From NCBI RefSeq assembly GCF_900089605.1, contig NZ_LT594324.1, positions 3,162,001 to 3,226,000 of the forward strand: a stretch of 64,000 nt of DNA. The letters run 5' to 3'. This document shows positions 16,416 through 25,742 of this stretch, one piece after another. Every line of letters starts with the position of its first letter. The first letter of the stretch is position 1. The notes beneath the pieces are model-generated. The model did not search any database and was not told the DNA's origin. It saw nothing but the letters and a program-made list of their open reading frames with translations. The position numbers were made by a program, and so were the translations under genes. The stretch is from Micromonospora narathiwatensis (GTDB lineage Bacteria > Actinomycetota > Actinomycetes > Mycobacteriales > Micromonosporaceae).

Positions 16416-17498
16416 TCAACGCCGAGTTCCAGGGCGGTGCGACCGGCCGCCGTCTTCCCTGGCCTGGTGCGTGGGCAGGGACTGTCCGTCTTGTCCTCCG
16501 GCTAGCGGATGGGGTTGGCCGGTCATGGCGGCCAGGGCGGTGGCGACGGCGTGGAGGTCGGCTTTGATGTAGGTGGTGGTGGCGGGTCCGCGGCTGTCGG
16601 TGTGGCCGGCGTAGGCGCGAGCTACTCCATAGCCGAAGTGCCGTTCGACCCAGGTGAGGGTGGTGTGGCGTAGCCAGTGGGTGGAGATGCCCTGCGCGGC
16701 TACCCACGGGAGCTGACGTCCGATGCGTTTCCACAGCAGGTCGTAGCGGCGGTAGCTGGCGGGTTGGCCGTTGCGGTAGCGCAGCAGCTTGTCGGTGGGT
16801 GCGACGGCGCCGCGGGCGTGGGCGTGCTCGAGCAGCCGGGCGGCGAGCATCGGGGTGATGGGTTGCCACCGTTGGGTGCCGCCCTTCTCGGTGAGCCGGA
16901 TCAGTGCGTGGTCGGGGTCGAGGTCGATCAGGCGCAGCGCCAAGGCACCGCCGCGGCGGCAGGCGGTTTCGGTGTGCAGGCGCAGCAGCCGGGCGTCGAG
17001 GACGATGTCGTTGCCGCCGCTGCGGGCGGCGCGGTTGATCTCCTCCAGCTCTTTCGGGGTGAGGGCGCGGCGGGTGTTGGGCAGCCGGCGGGGCTTGCGC
17101 ACCCGGTGGGCGGGGCTGTCTACGGCGCTGAGGTAGCCGTCGGCGATAGCACGGGTGTAGAAGGCGCGGGCGGCGGCGACGAAATGCTCGCCGGCGTGCC
17201 GACCGTGACGGGAGTTGCGGCGAGAGCGGGCACCAGAGGTGGCCTGACGCATGAGGGCTTCGATATCGCTTGCGGTGACCGTGTCCAGGCGGCGGTCGCC
17301 GAGGGTCGTGGCCATGCGGTTCCAGTAGCTGTGGTAGCTGTGCCGGGTGCCGGGGCTGGCCGCCGCCTCGACGCGGGGCAGGTATTCGGCGATTGTCGGC
17401 ACCGCGCGGCTGGTCGTGTCGGTGAGGTCGGCGGCGGTGAGGCCGAGATGGTCCAACAGCGCCCGGACGATGGTGACACGGTCGGGGTCAACGGTCAT
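16416..17498 (-). CDS. Tyrosine recombinase 1 (unit 1)
   Basis: 360 residues. N-terminal part to about residue 130: SAM-like core-binding domain with PTIAEYLPRVEAAASPGTRH and SRRNSRHGRHAGEH. Catalytic domain: TACRRGGALALRL (Arg181/182), the beta-hairpin EKGGTQRW (Lys205), HWLRHTT (His274, Arg277), AGHTD (His299) and TTTYIKAD (nucleophile Tyr310). All catalytic residues are present. A C-terminal tail beyond PHPLAGG is 35 residues longer than in unit 3. Its start overlaps the AbrB-like gene by 11 bp. It is one of four paralogues in this window, closest in sequence to the decayed unit 4. Confidence 0.9.
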   Translation of the reverse strand: MTVDPDRVTIVRALLDHLGLTAADLTDTTSRAVPTIAEYLPRVEAAASPGTRHSYHSYWNRMATTLGDRRLDTVTASDIEALMRQATSGARSRRNSRHGRHAGEHFVAAARAFYTRAIADGYLSAVDSPAHRVRKPRRLPNTRRALTPKELEEINRAARSGGNDIVLDARLLRLHTETACRRGGALALRLIDLDPDHALIRLTEKGGTQRWQPITPMLAARLLEHAHARGAVAPTDKLLRYRNGQPASYRRYDLLWKRIGRQLPWVAAQGISTHWLRHTTLTWVERHFGYGVARAYAGHTDSRGPATTTYIKADLHAVATALAAMTGQPHPLAGGQDGQSLPTHQAREDGGRSHRPGTRR

Positions 17499-17973
17499 CG
17501 AGGGCTCCGAAGATGTGGGCGTGCAGGTCGGCCAGGAGCGCGGTGATGGTGTTTGAGGGGTGCACGACGATCAGGTCCCGCCCACAGAAGGCGGCCAGGA
17601 GCACCGGTTCCCCACCGGTGATGCCGCACAGGTGTCGTGCGGCGGCCGGCAGGGGAAGCTCCTCACGGGACCCCACGACGTGCCCCCCATTAGCGGCAGG
17701 AGTGATGAGCACTGCGGCGTGCACGACGTCGACGCGCAGGGCGAGGCCGGGCATCCAGCCCAGGGCGCGCAGCAGTGGACGGGCGGTCACCCGACCCGCG
17801 GAATCGGGGCGGGCGACGTCGAACAGCACCCCGCTGGACGGCTGGTCAGCGGGCGGCGGCAGGGCCGGCATGAGCGCCGGCTGCGGCGGCGGCGGGGCCG
17901 GCAGTGGGGTGGGCACGAGCGCCTCGACGAGCTGCTCGTCGTGCCAGCGAGAAGGGAGCGGTCGACGGCTCAC
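17488..17973 (-). CDS. AbrB/SpoVT-like protein 1 (unit 1)
   Basis: 161 residues from GTG 17973, preceded by GGGGGCGG, which is also found before unit 3. A Pro-rich N-terminus (PTPLPAPPPPQPALMPALPP) leads to a core with RVTARPLLRALGWMPG and a C-terminal swapped-hairpin-like segment EELPLPAAARHLCGITGGEP, which resembles the RIVIPK...LGLKPGD pattern of AbrB/MazE folds. The end is a helical LLADLHAHIFGAL. It overlaps and precedes recombinase 1. A role as recombination directionality factor, accessory DNA-binding protein or operon regulator is inferred from this constant pairing. Confidence 0.7.
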   Translation of the reverse strand: MSRRPLPSRWHDEQLVEALVPTPLPAPPPPQPALMPALPPPADQPSSGVLFDVARPDSAGRVTARPLLRALGWMPGLALRVDVVHAAVLITPAANGGHVVGSREELPLPAAARHLCGITGGEPVLLAAFCGRDLIVVHPSNTITALLADLHAHIFGALDDR

Positions 17974-18111
17974 AACCGCCCCCGCCAGGGCCGCGCCAGT
18001 GTCAGCGCAGGCGGGAGCGTCCCCCGAGGTTCGTCATGAGCATGGATGCCGCCGGCGGTGACCCGCTGATCCGCCGTTACCGGTCGATCTTGCGCGAATC
18101 TCCACGAAAAC

Positions 18112-18174
18112 TGGTGTCCGAGGGGGGATTGAACCCCCACGTCCAGCATCCATGCACCGGATAGGTGCTCATGC
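18112..18174 (-). repeat. tRNA-3'-end-like element, copy A (candidate att site)
   Basis: Read on the minus strand: GCATGAGCACC, an imperfect hairpin, then GGGGGTTCAATCCCCC, a perfect T-arm with a 7-nt loop, then CTCGGAC and ACCA, matching a tRNA acceptor 3' strand with CCA. The 5' half of a tRNA is absent. It lies 138 bp upstream of the unit 1 AbrB-like start. A near-identical copy is at 27754-27818 in the same orientation. Resemblance to the 3' end of a tRNA-Leu is my inference. Confidence 0.65.
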
Positions 18175-18222
18175 ATCCAACCTACCAGTCGCGAGATCGA
18201 CCGACAGTCCCGCGTGCCGGGC

Positions 18223-20937
18223 CTACATGAGGGAGGCCAGGAAGGCACGGGTCTCTGGATCTGTGGAGTAGAGAAGCGTGCCACGCATGCCCCGGGTCAT
18301 CAGCACCCTGTAGGTGTTGCGGATGAACCGGTCGGCGGCCTCGTCGCTTACGTCTTGTCTGTTGCGGAACGCCGGGTCCTTCGACTCCGAGCGGCGGGTG
18401 ACCAAGCGACCATCGCGGGCAACAAGGTCCGGGCCGATGATGACACCGGACCAGTCGTACTCGAAGCCTTGGGCTGTGTAGACCGAGCCGACCTGACCGA
18501 ATCCCCCGGGATCGGTTGCCCAGAAGGCAGAACCTGGGGCGTCGCCGACGCTTCGGTCACTCTTAACGTTCCAGGGCCGTGCCCACCGGCCGACTTGCAC
18601 GTCCGCCACAAGCGAATCGTCCGGCTGCGGGTCACTCCATGGCCAGCAGTAGCCGGCCGACATCCTCGCCGTCTCACCAGCGGCTTGCTTGTCGGCGAGG
18701 AACGCCTCCATCTCTTCTGGCGAATCGGCTATTCGCAGGTCGAAGCGGCCGTCACCCGCCCACTTCATCGGCTCACCCTCGTGGAGGCCGAGCAGGTCCT
18801 TCGTCCACCGGTCGTAAGTGCTACTGCCGCCACAGCGGAACTGATCATGCAGAGATACCACCTCGACCTCTAGGCCGCGTTGTGCCGCGTACCGAGCGAT
18901 GAGCGTCAGGCTGCCCAGTTCACCCGGCTTAACGACCTGGTCCTCGTCGAGGAGAAACACCGGCACCCGAGCGGCTTCGATCAGCTCAGCGATCTGCGGA
19001 CGGGCACGATCCCGCCTGATCTTCGGGGTAAATCGGTTAACCGACGTCGCGCGGATGCCGTGCGCCCCGTCACAAACCAGCACGTCGAAGCTGTTACGCT
19101 CGATATTCATGAAGCTGTTAAAGTAGCCGAAAATGTTTCGCATTCGGCTCGAACCCTGACCGACGTAGCGGCGAAGTGTCTGCGTGAACGACCGCGACCC
19201 GGTAGCGTGCAGGACCGCATGGCCCTGCCTGACCAGCTCACCGAGCGCGGACAACCCGATGACGCTCTTCCCGCTACCAGGTCCACCGGACACCACCACA
19301 ACCGTTTTGCGGTTGGCGGTGCGGGCGCGCTCTACCGCTCGCAAGACCATCTCGTAGGCCACGCGCTGCTCGTCCAGCAGCCTGAAGTGGGACCGCTCCT
19401 TCAACTCTTGATCGGCGTACGTCAGCAGGTGTCTGCTGGCGCGTACAGGGCTCGCCAGCAGACGGTCAGCGGCACCAGATCCCGAGGCGTTCCTGAGATG
19501 AGCGCGTAGATAGTCGATGAACTGCACACGCTGTTGCTTGGTAAAGACTCGAGTCTGGTTGGTAGGGCGGTGCGCGAGAACGTCGCTGACATCCTGGTCT
19601 ACGGCGTTGTACAGATAGGCGGCACCGTGGATCAGACCATCCCCGTCTGCCGGCGCGCCGAGAGCGTCACTCAGGTATTCGCAGTAGGCGCCAACCTGCA
19701 CGCCCGGGTGCAGCTGCACTGTCCCCACGCGCCTGACCACCACCAGCGAGTCAGATCCCTGAATGGACTGCGCATGCGTCCACGACTTTAGCTCAACGAT
19801 TACATAGGAGTCGTCGCCAGTTACGGGGTGCACGCCGGCGAGCACCACGTCGACTTTCCTGCTGGTCAGCGGAAGCTGGTAACCCATGATCATTGAGACT
19901 GCGCCAAGGCCAGCCTGCACAAGATCATCAGCCAAAGCGACAGCACGGCGCATCGCAGCGCGGATCGAGGCCGCCAACGCGGGACCTGAGGCGGGATGGG
20001 CGGGGCTGGTAAACGTATCAGGCAAAGCGTCCTGGGCGACGAGTTGCTGCAATTCGGCGGCAGACAGGGTGAACGTGACTCCAGCGAGGGCCAGGTCAGG
20101 GGTGACGGGCAACGGACCACCGCTTCTCGTCATGGCGACGCTTAGATCGCCGCCATGATGAGATGGGCGGCGCGGCAAGGCGCCAGCAAACCCCGCCTGT
20201 GGCCCGCCCACCAGGAGCGCGGCGACCGGCGCGCTCGGCCCGAAGCGTGACTTTGTCAACGCCGACGACACCTCATGTGGCGGCTGCGGACGGTCCTGAC
20301 GGCGGCCTGAGGCCACCCACTCGTTCCAAGCCACGAGCCACGAAAGTGCTCGAAGATCCGAAAACAGCATGGCGCGCCGGAGGCAGGCGCTAAGCGCGGC
20401 CCGATGTTCCGGACGGCGTGCTAGCGGCTCCGCAGCACCACGCAGCCGTAGCCGGCCAGCGGACAAGATCTCGACGTCAGGCGCAGCACGCAGCACCGCA
20501 CGGAGCCGATCCCAAGAGCACCGCAGCTGCACCTGAACATCCGCCTGGTCCGGCAGGGCCACCGTGACTACATTACGAACAGAGGTCACCAAGAGTGTCT
20601 CGCCCTCTGAGCTCGCGTCCGAGGCGCAGAGCATGGCGGCAAACTGCTCGACCGCATCAATCGGAACCGTGACGCGGAGCGCCGCCGACAGCGGTCGTAC
20701 AGCCTGCACCGGCAGCGGATGACATTGGCCCGTAGTGTCCACAGTGAGCAGCCGCGAGGCAGTGAGGAGTCGGTTCATCAAGGCCGACTCCACCGCCGCT
20801 TGAGCAGCGCTGTGCGCATCTGGCAGCAACGCCTCGCCAGCCGGCACGGTCGCGACGAGGCCCTGAGCCTGCTGGTAGGTCTCGCCGGTATAAAGAGTCC
20901 GGACGCGTGCGAGATCTTTGGTCTGGACGCGGGTCAT
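18223..20937 (-). CDS. DUF2075 helicase with PD-(D/E)XK-like nuclease region and unknown N-terminal domain
   Basis: 904 residues. Residues 1-270 are an unrecognised helical domain (ARVRTLYTGETYQQAQGL). Around 355-390, SRKVDVVLAGVHPVTGDDS followed by YVIVELKSW matches a PD-(D/E)XK nuclease core (D...ExK). From about 530 there is a DUF2075/SF1-like ATPase: VVVVSGGPGSGKS (about 551-558), a Walker B variant DVLVCDGAHG, a second acidic motif VFLLDEDQ, DQFRCGGS and the closing NTYRVLMTRGMRGTLLY. DUF2075 proteins are frequent in defence islands. The Walker B Gly-Ala (DGAH for DEAH) is unusual. Its start overlaps the stop of a small membrane-protein gene by 4 bp. Confidence 0.8.
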   Translation of the reverse strand: MTRVQTKDLARVRTLYTGETYQQAQGLVATVPAGEALLPDAHSAAQAAVESALMNRLLTASRLLTVDTTGQCHPLPVQAVRPLSAALRVTVPIDAVEQFAAMLCASDASSEGETLLVTSVRNVVTVALPDQADVQVQLRCSWDRLRAVLRAAPDVEILSAGRLRLRGAAEPLARRPEHRAALSACLRRAMLFSDLRALSWLVAWNEWVASGRRQDRPQPPHEVSSALTKSRFGPSAPVAALLVGGPQAGFAGALPRRPSHHGGDLSVAMTRSGGPLPVTPDLALAGVTFTLSAAELQQLVAQDALPDTFTSPAHPASGPALAASIRAAMRRAVALADDLVQAGLGAVSMIMGYQLPLTSRKVDVVLAGVHPVTGDDSYVIVELKSWTHAQSIQGSDSLVVVRRVGTVQLHPGVQVGAYCEYLSDALGAPADGDGLIHGAAYLYNAVDQDVSDVLAHRPTNQTRVFTKQQRVQFIDYLRAHLRNASGSGAADRLLASPVRASRHLLTYADQELKERSHFRLLDEQRVAYEMVLRAVERARTANRKTVVVVSGGPGSGKSVIGLSALGELVRQGHAVLHATGSRSFTQTLRRYVGQGSSRMRNIFGYFNSFMNIERNSFDVLVCDGAHGIRATSVNRFTPKIRRDRARPQIAELIEAARVPVFLLDEDQVVKPGELGSLTLIARYAAQRGLEVEVVSLHDQFRCGGSSTYDRWTKDLLGLHEGEPMKWAGDGRFDLRIADSPEEMEAFLADKQAAGETARMSAGYCWPWSDPQPDDSLVADVQVGRWARPWNVKSDRSVGDAPGSAFWATDPGGFGQVGSVYTAQGFEYDWSGVIIGPDLVARDGRLVTRRSESKDPAFRNRQDVSDEAADRFIRNTYRVLMTRGMRGTLLYSTDPETRAFLASLM

Positions 20938-21161
20938 CGAGTACGCCGACCGCTCGCAGCGCCAACCGCGTCTCGGCTCCAGGTCCGCAACTCGCAGAGC
21001 AGACGGACGGCCAGGTCACCGTGCGACTCGGGTCTTACTGCGACAAACAGCAAGATTGGTGCAATACACAGCGCCAAAAGCATGATCGGAATATGGGCAA
21101 TCGCGACAATCAGCGGTCGTACCACTGTGGTCGGCAGAGCCGCAAGGTCGATTGAGGGCAC
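20934..21161 (-). CDS. Small single-span membrane protein coupled to the DUF2075 gene
   Basis: 75 residues from GTG 21161, chosen because GGGAG lies 6 nt upstream. The sequence is a short N-terminus, one long hydrophobic segment (VVRPLIVAIAHIPIMLLALC plus IAPILLFVAV), then a basic cytoplasmic tail with ELRTWSRDAVG. Its last codon overlaps the helicase start (ATGA), implying coupled translation. A small membrane effector or anchor beside a helicase/nuclease would fit an abortive-infection scheme, but this is inference. Confidence 0.55.
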   Translation of the reverse strand: MPSIDLAALPTTVVRPLIVAIAHIPIMLLALCIAPILLFVAVRPESHGDLAVRLLCELRTWSRDAVGAASGRRTR

Positions 21162-21478
21162 GGTCGTCTCCCGGTCCGTTGCCCGGCCAACGGCAATCGA
21201 GATGACGCACCTACAGAAACAAGCTAGGACACGCGGAGGGCGCCTCACCCTTCAGTCGCCCTCGCTGGACCTCAGCCGGGAGGTCCATGACGACTCGGTC
21301 ACCGTGGTTGACCAACACGATGATAGCGACCCTGTCAAGCCCGACCCAGCAGCGGTGCCCAAGCTTCCACCGAAGCTACCGGCCGATCATCTGCTGCGCC
21401 TCGGACCTGGCCAACTCATAACGAAGATCCCCGCAGTCCTCACCCCCTGTGAGGGCGTAGCCGGGATCGCCAGCGGCC
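21162..21478. other. Intergenic region between unit 2 and the helicase operon
   Basis: 317 bp; should hold the promoter of the small membrane protein and helicase (minus strand) and the 3' end of unit 2. No clear promoter or hairpin was picked out. Confidence 0.3.
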
Positions 21479-22573
21479 TCAGCGACCGCGTCGCCACGCT
21501 GTCGCCCGGCTTGCGCGTCCTCGACTGTCCGAAGGCGCTCCCGCCGCTGTGCACAGCAGCGGGTGTGACTCGCCTGTAAGTGCAACCAGAGCTTGTGCGA
21601 CCTCGTAGACATCTGCTCGGACATAGGTGCTGGTCGTGCCCGCATCGGACCTGCCGTTATGACCTGCGAACGCTCGAGCTACGGCGTAACCAAAGCTCCG
21701 CTCCACCCAGGTCAAGGTTGTATGGCGTAGCCAGTGCGTGCTGACCTGCTGGGTAGCCACCCAGCGCAGGCACCTTCCGAGGCGCTGCCACAGATGGTCG
21801 TGGCGCCGGCTCGTGATGGGCCGACTGTTTCGATATCTGAGCAACCGGTCAGTCAGGTTGCCGCCCTCTCGGTCATCCCAATGCTGCTCAAGTTGAGTGG
21901 CCAGCGTCGGTGAGATGGGCTGCCACCGCACGGTCTCCCCCTTCTCGTGCAGCTGGACCATGCACTGCTCCGTATCGAGATCCGCGCGGCGGAGGGCGAG
22001 ACCTCCGCCCCTCCTGCACGCAGTCTCGATGTGGAGTCGCAGTATCAGAGCATCTAGCTCCGGGTCGTTGCCGGTGGTAGCAGCGACCTCGTTTATCGAA
22101 GTAAGCTGATGCTCGGATAGGGCCCGCCTCGTGCTGGCGAGCCGTCGGGGCTTCGGCACCCGCTTCGCTGGGTTGGCGGACTCGGTGATGAGCCCGTCGG
22201 CTTCGGCGTAGCTGTAGAGGCACCTGAGCGACGAGATGAGGTGCTCCGCGGCTGTCCGCCCACCTCGAGAGTTCCGCCGTACAACGAGCTGTTCCTTCAT
22301 CCGCTCGGCGAGCTGCCGGATTTCCAGCGGCGTCGGCTCGTTCAGGCGGCGGTTGCCCCAGACCTCTCGGACTCTGTTCCAGTAGGTGCCGTAAACCCGT
22401 CCCGTGCCCGCCGTTACCGCCTCAGATACGCGTTCGATGTACTCGTCGAACGTGGGGACCACGCGAGGTGTGCTCTGCACGGTCAGGAGCTGCTCCGGCG
22501 TTACCCCTAGCCGAGTCAGGAGGAGCCGAGCCGTCTCCAGATCGTCGCCCCCGCTGAAGGCCGACCCCATCAC
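21479..22573 (-). CDS. Tyrosine recombinase 2 (unit 2)
   Basis: 364 residues. Core-binding domain with VVPTFDEYIERVSEAVTAGT and VVRRNSRGGRTAAEHLISSL. Catalytic motifs are all present: ETACRRGGGLALRR, the hairpin EKGETVRW, HWLRHTTLTW, FAGHNGRSD and STYVRAD (Tyr nucleophile). Its start overlaps the AbrB-like gene upstream by 4 bp. It is closer to unit 3 than to units 1 and 4: both have RCLY in the core-binding domain and the SDAGTTSTYVRA catalytic segment. The C-terminal tail after PLLCTAAG is unique to this copy. Confidence 0.9.
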   Translation of the reverse strand: MMGSAFSGGDDLETARLLLTRLGVTPEQLLTVQSTPRVVPTFDEYIERVSEAVTAGTGRVYGTYWNRVREVWGNRRLNEPTPLEIRQLAERMKEQLVVRRNSRGGRTAAEHLISSLRCLYSYAEADGLITESANPAKRVPKPRRLASTRRALSEHQLTSINEVAATTGNDPELDALILRLHIETACRRGGGLALRRADLDTEQCMVQLHEKGETVRWQPISPTLATQLEQHWDDREGGNLTDRLLRYRNSRPITSRRHDHLWQRLGRCLRWVATQQVSTHWLRHTTLTWVERSFGYAVARAFAGHNGRSDAGTTSTYVRADVYEVAQALVALTGESHPLLCTAAGAPSDSRGRASRATAWRRGR

Positions 22574-23043
22574 GCTGCCTCACGTACGTCGTATCGCGAG
22601 ACCATGAGCTCCAGTGCGCTCATCGTGTAGATCAGCAACACGGAGCGGTCCGGGTATGCCAGCACCAGGAGACGATGACCTCGTTCGACGCCGCAGCTCC
22701 GCCGCACTGAGGACGGCAGCACCAGGTGACCTTGCCGGTTGATCGTCCACCGCCCGCCGCGCCGCGCGGTCACCGTGATCACGTTGTCCCTAGCGACGAG
22801 GTCGACGGGACGACCGGCGAACCACCCGAGGGCTTGTAGTGGCCTGCGGTCGGCTAGACGGCCGCTTACGTCAACGGACGTAACTGCGCAATGTACCGCC
22901 TGAGGCTTGAGGGTCCGCGCGAGGCGCGGCAACGGCAGGCCGCGGGCGATAAGGCTGTAGTAGTCGTAGGGACCGGCTCCCACCTGACCATCCTCGCGTC
23001 CCTTGCTTGCCGATACGGCTATCTCACCCTGTTCATGCAGCAC
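22570..23043 (-). CDS. AbrB/SpoVT-like protein 2 (unit 2)
   Basis: 157 residues from GTG 23043, with GGGAGGGG upstream. The layout equals the other units: a variable N-terminus, VDVSGRLADRRPLQALGWFA, a two-strand basic segment NVITVTARRGGRWTINRQGH, then LVLPSSVRRSCGVERGHRLL and a helical end. The R-x-L-V-L-P-x-x-V-R core is AbrB-like. No Pro-rich leader is present. It overlaps recombinase 2 by 4 bp and has no tRNA-like element upstream, unlike units 1 and 3. Confidence 0.7.
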   Translation of the reverse strand: MLHEQGEIAVSASKGREDGQVGAGPYDYYSLIARGLPLPRLARTLKPQAVHCAVTSVDVSGRLADRRPLQALGWFAGRPVDLVARDNVITVTARRGGRWTINRQGHLVLPSSVRRSCGVERGHRLLVLAYPDRSVLLIYTMSALELMVSRYDVREAA

Positions 23044-23358
23044 GCGATCCCCTCCCGTGAGCAGCAGACCCCCGGCCAGACGTCGCGCTGGTGGCTTCGT
23101 CCCGCTGTGATCAGTGGGAGTGCTCCCCGACGCCAGCTCAAACCATGCCGAGGTCCAGCTACCGTGCCGCTACCTGTGAGAGCCACGAAAGGCGGCAACG
23201 GTAACGCATTCGCCGCTGGGCCAAGCGCAACCGAGGCTGCGCCGTCGCAACCAGGCCACGCCAGCCGTTCCAGAGCTTGGTGACATCGGCGAACATAGGT
23301 GCGTGTGGAGCGAAGGCATTCCAACGCGTCGCAGCAGCTGACCCATATAGCCGCAGAT
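23044..23358. other. Intergenic region upstream of unit 2
   Basis: 315 bp with no gene. It was searched for the tRNA-like element seen before units 1 and 3, and none was found. Several GCAAC/GTTGC pentamers occur but without palindromic order. Confidence 0.35.
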
Positions 23359-23820
23359 CTACAAAAAGAGGTCTGCGGTCTTGGGGAGCCCGACTGCCGC
23401 GAGATCGATGTCTAGCCAGGCGGGCTCGTCACCGTACGCGGCTGCCCACCAGTCGGTGTGTTCGGTCGCCTCACTGGAGAGAGGAACGATGAACGTCTCA
23501 CGCACGAGGTAGGGATGGGTGAGTCGTCGGAGGAAGACTCCGGACTCCGAACGACCGGTAACCGCTTGGGCAGCGGCATCGTTACCGTCGAAGTTCACCC
23601 CGGGCCCACTCGACAGTACGACGCCGTGGGCGTTCGTAGGCCAGGTGATCTTGCTGCGGATCAAGGCAGCGATTGCGTCGATGCGGTCTGCTGGCTCCAT
23701 CGTGGTCCACTCTGTGAACTGAAAGAGCCCATCCAGGCAGTCCACGCGAACCCAGGCAGGCAGCGGGCCGGCGATCTGCGCAGCCTTCTTAGCCTTGATG
23801 ATTCGTCGGTGACGTCTGCC
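23359..23820 (-). pseudogene. C-terminal remnant of an unknown gene abutting IS1380
   Basis: About 150 residues at the end of the frame look coding: IIKAKKAAQIAGPLPAW, VDCLDGLFQFTEWTTMEPAD, IAALIRSKITWPTNAHGVVL, HTDWWAAAYGDEPAWLD and a final GLPKTADLFL. Upstream (above about 23820) the frame enters the IS1380 left end and loses meaning. The gene front is not found on the far side of the IS, so the insertion was accompanied by deletion, or only this piece arrived. No family is recognised. Confidence 0.5.
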
Positions 23821-23837
23821 GGCTCGACCAGGCCGCT

Positions 23838-25462
23838 TTGATTGAGCTGTGTTGATGGGTGGTGCGGTCTGGGCATGCTGGCGGGCCGTCTGTCGCGGCG
23901 GTGGGCGTGGTCTCCTGAGGTTTCTCCGGTCGTAGGTGTCGGGCTGAGGTGGGTCAGCCGGGTGCGGGGATCGCCGCGATTCGGGTGAACGCGGTGGTGA
24001 GTTGGGTGGCCCAGGGCCAGGCGGCCGGGAATGCGTAGCCAGCGGCGGCGTTGACCGTGGGTCAGTCGGGCGGCGGTGTGCAGCAGGCGGTAGCGCAGCC
24101 GTTTTGGCTCGGCGGTGGCGAGGTCGCCGTCGAGGGCGTGTAGTTGCAGCCAGGCGATGAGGTCGGCGGCGATCGCGGCGGCGGTGCACCATGCCTGGTT
24201 GATGGCGAACTCGCGGGATGGTAGCCGGCGAAGGCCGGTGTCTTTGGCGCAGCGGATCCGGTCCTCGACGCGGGCGTGGGCGCGGTGCCGGGCCTCGAGC
24301 CACTGCAATGCGCCGACGGGGGTGTTGGTGATGAAGGCGGTGTAGCGCCAGCCGTCGCGTTCTTCGAACAGTGACAGCTGGGCGCCGGGATGAGGCCGTT
24401 CCCGGCGGACGATGACCCGCATCCGGTCCGGCCAGCCGGTCAGGGTGAGCAGGCCGGTCAGCTCGGCCACCTCGGCTTTCTCGCGGACGCCGCCGTCGGC
24501 GGCCAGTGCCGGTGTCCACGCGGTGGTGGGCAGGGTGGTGATGGCGGTGCGTTCGGCCTCGCCGATTGACCAGCCGATCGAGTACTCGACGGTGCGGCGG
24601 CGGGTGTTCTGGGTGGTGAGCCAGTCGAGCACGGTGTGGGTGCCGGCGGCGCTGTCACCGCGGATGAGCAGGTGCCGTCGATGCTGCGCGGGGATCTGCG
24701 CGATCGCGTCGGCCAGCACGCGTAGGTGGTCGGCGGCGGTGTTGGCGCCGGCGTTGCCCGCCCGCAGCTCGATGGCGAGCAGCTCGTTGGTGTTGTCGCA
24801 GGTCACAAGGATGGGGTGGAAGCCGTACGTGTGTTTGTAGGTGGCGGCGGCGTTTTCCTTGTCGGAGTGGGCGATCACGATCGTGGAGTCCACGTCGAGC
24901 ACCACCACACCGCCACCGATCCCGCGGCCGGCCGCGCAAGCCTGCGGTGGGCCGCCGAACAACTGCCACATCCGGGTCCGGGCCTTCGCCCGTGCCATCG
25001 CGATGCGCCGCAGCTGCGTCACGCCGATCTCGTCCAGTGCCCGCCACACGGTGGTGTCTGAGGCGACCGACCCGAACACCTCGCCCTGATGACGCAACAC
25101 ATCGATGTCGCAGATCGCCTCGCCGCCGTCGGCGATCATCACCGCCAGGTCGACCAGAACCCGACCCCGGTCATGGACCGGGTACCAGCCGGTCCGAGCC
25201 AACGCGGCAGACAGGGCGGCAGTCAGCCCGGCCCGATCCGCCAACATCCGTAGCAACGCGGCGCCGACGTGCGACACCACACCCGTTCCGTCCGCGGTGA
25301 CCCGCAGATCCTTCGACCACGCCGTAGACTGCACGCCGGAAGTGCCTCCCCGGTAGAGATCCTTGTAGATGTCGCAATCACAAGTTTCCCCTGCCAGAGA
25401 GGCACTTTCGTCTATTTACACGCCGGTCGGACCCACCAATTGATGATCACCGCGAATCACCC
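23838..25462 (-). mobile_element. IS1380-family insertion sequence
   Basis: The element spans roughly 23838-25462. Its boundaries are judged from loosely matching ends (left CTTTGATTGAGCTGTGTTGA, right end in opposite orientation with GGGTGATTCGCGGTGATCAT) and are uncertain by 10-20 bp. It contains one transposase frame. It interrupts or borders the remnant at 23359-23820. Confidence 0.6.
23954..25334 (-). pseudogene. IS1380 transposase with a late frameshift
   Basis: From about 25334 the frame encodes a full DDE transposase: VTADGTGVVSHVGAALLRML, a DLAVMIADGGEAICDID core with the first Asp region, VVLDVDSTIVIAHSDKE (second region), HRRHLLIRGDSAAGTHTVLD, SREFAINQAWCTAAAIAADL. Near 24030 it slips frame: the normal ending WPWATQLTTAFTRIAAIPAP followed by stop at 23954-23956 is found one frame over, while the slipped frame reads on into flanking DNA. 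The lost part is only the last ~25 residues, so activity may or may not remain. Confidence 0.7.
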
Positions 25463-25650
25463 AGGCTAGCAGTCAGCCCTTGCTTCCGCGCGTAGCCGCG
25501 GATGGTTGCTCCCGAGAGCGCAAACCACACGCGGAGCTCCTCCGCGAGTTCTCGCCTGACTCCGGCGATCTCTGGAGGGATCGATCGCAGACTGCTGTGA
25601 CCACCACGCACCTGTCATTCATACCGGCACCCTCGTCTGAGGTACATAGC

Positions 25651-25678
25651 GTTGCGCGCAACTTTGCAACGCGTTGCA
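25651..25678. promoter_or_regulatory. Double palindromic operator GTTGC/GCAAC
   Basis: Two perfect palindromes lie almost end to end: GTTGCGCGCAAC at 25651-25662 and TGCAACGCGTTGCA at 25665-25678. They give four half-sites of GTTGC in alternating orientation. They are 65 bp before a small membrane-protein gene. This geometry suggests cooperative binding of two regulator dimers; the regulator is unknown. Confidence 0.55.
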
Positions 25679-25742
25679 CTCGATGCAGCACCCCCTACGG
25701 AGGCCATCCTGGTTGCAATCGCGTCACGGAAGGATCAACCGA

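Noticed and set aside
23044..23358. Possible third copy of the tRNA-like element before unit 2
   Set aside because: Searched for the GGGGGTTCA...CCCCC and CGGACACC signatures; neither is present.
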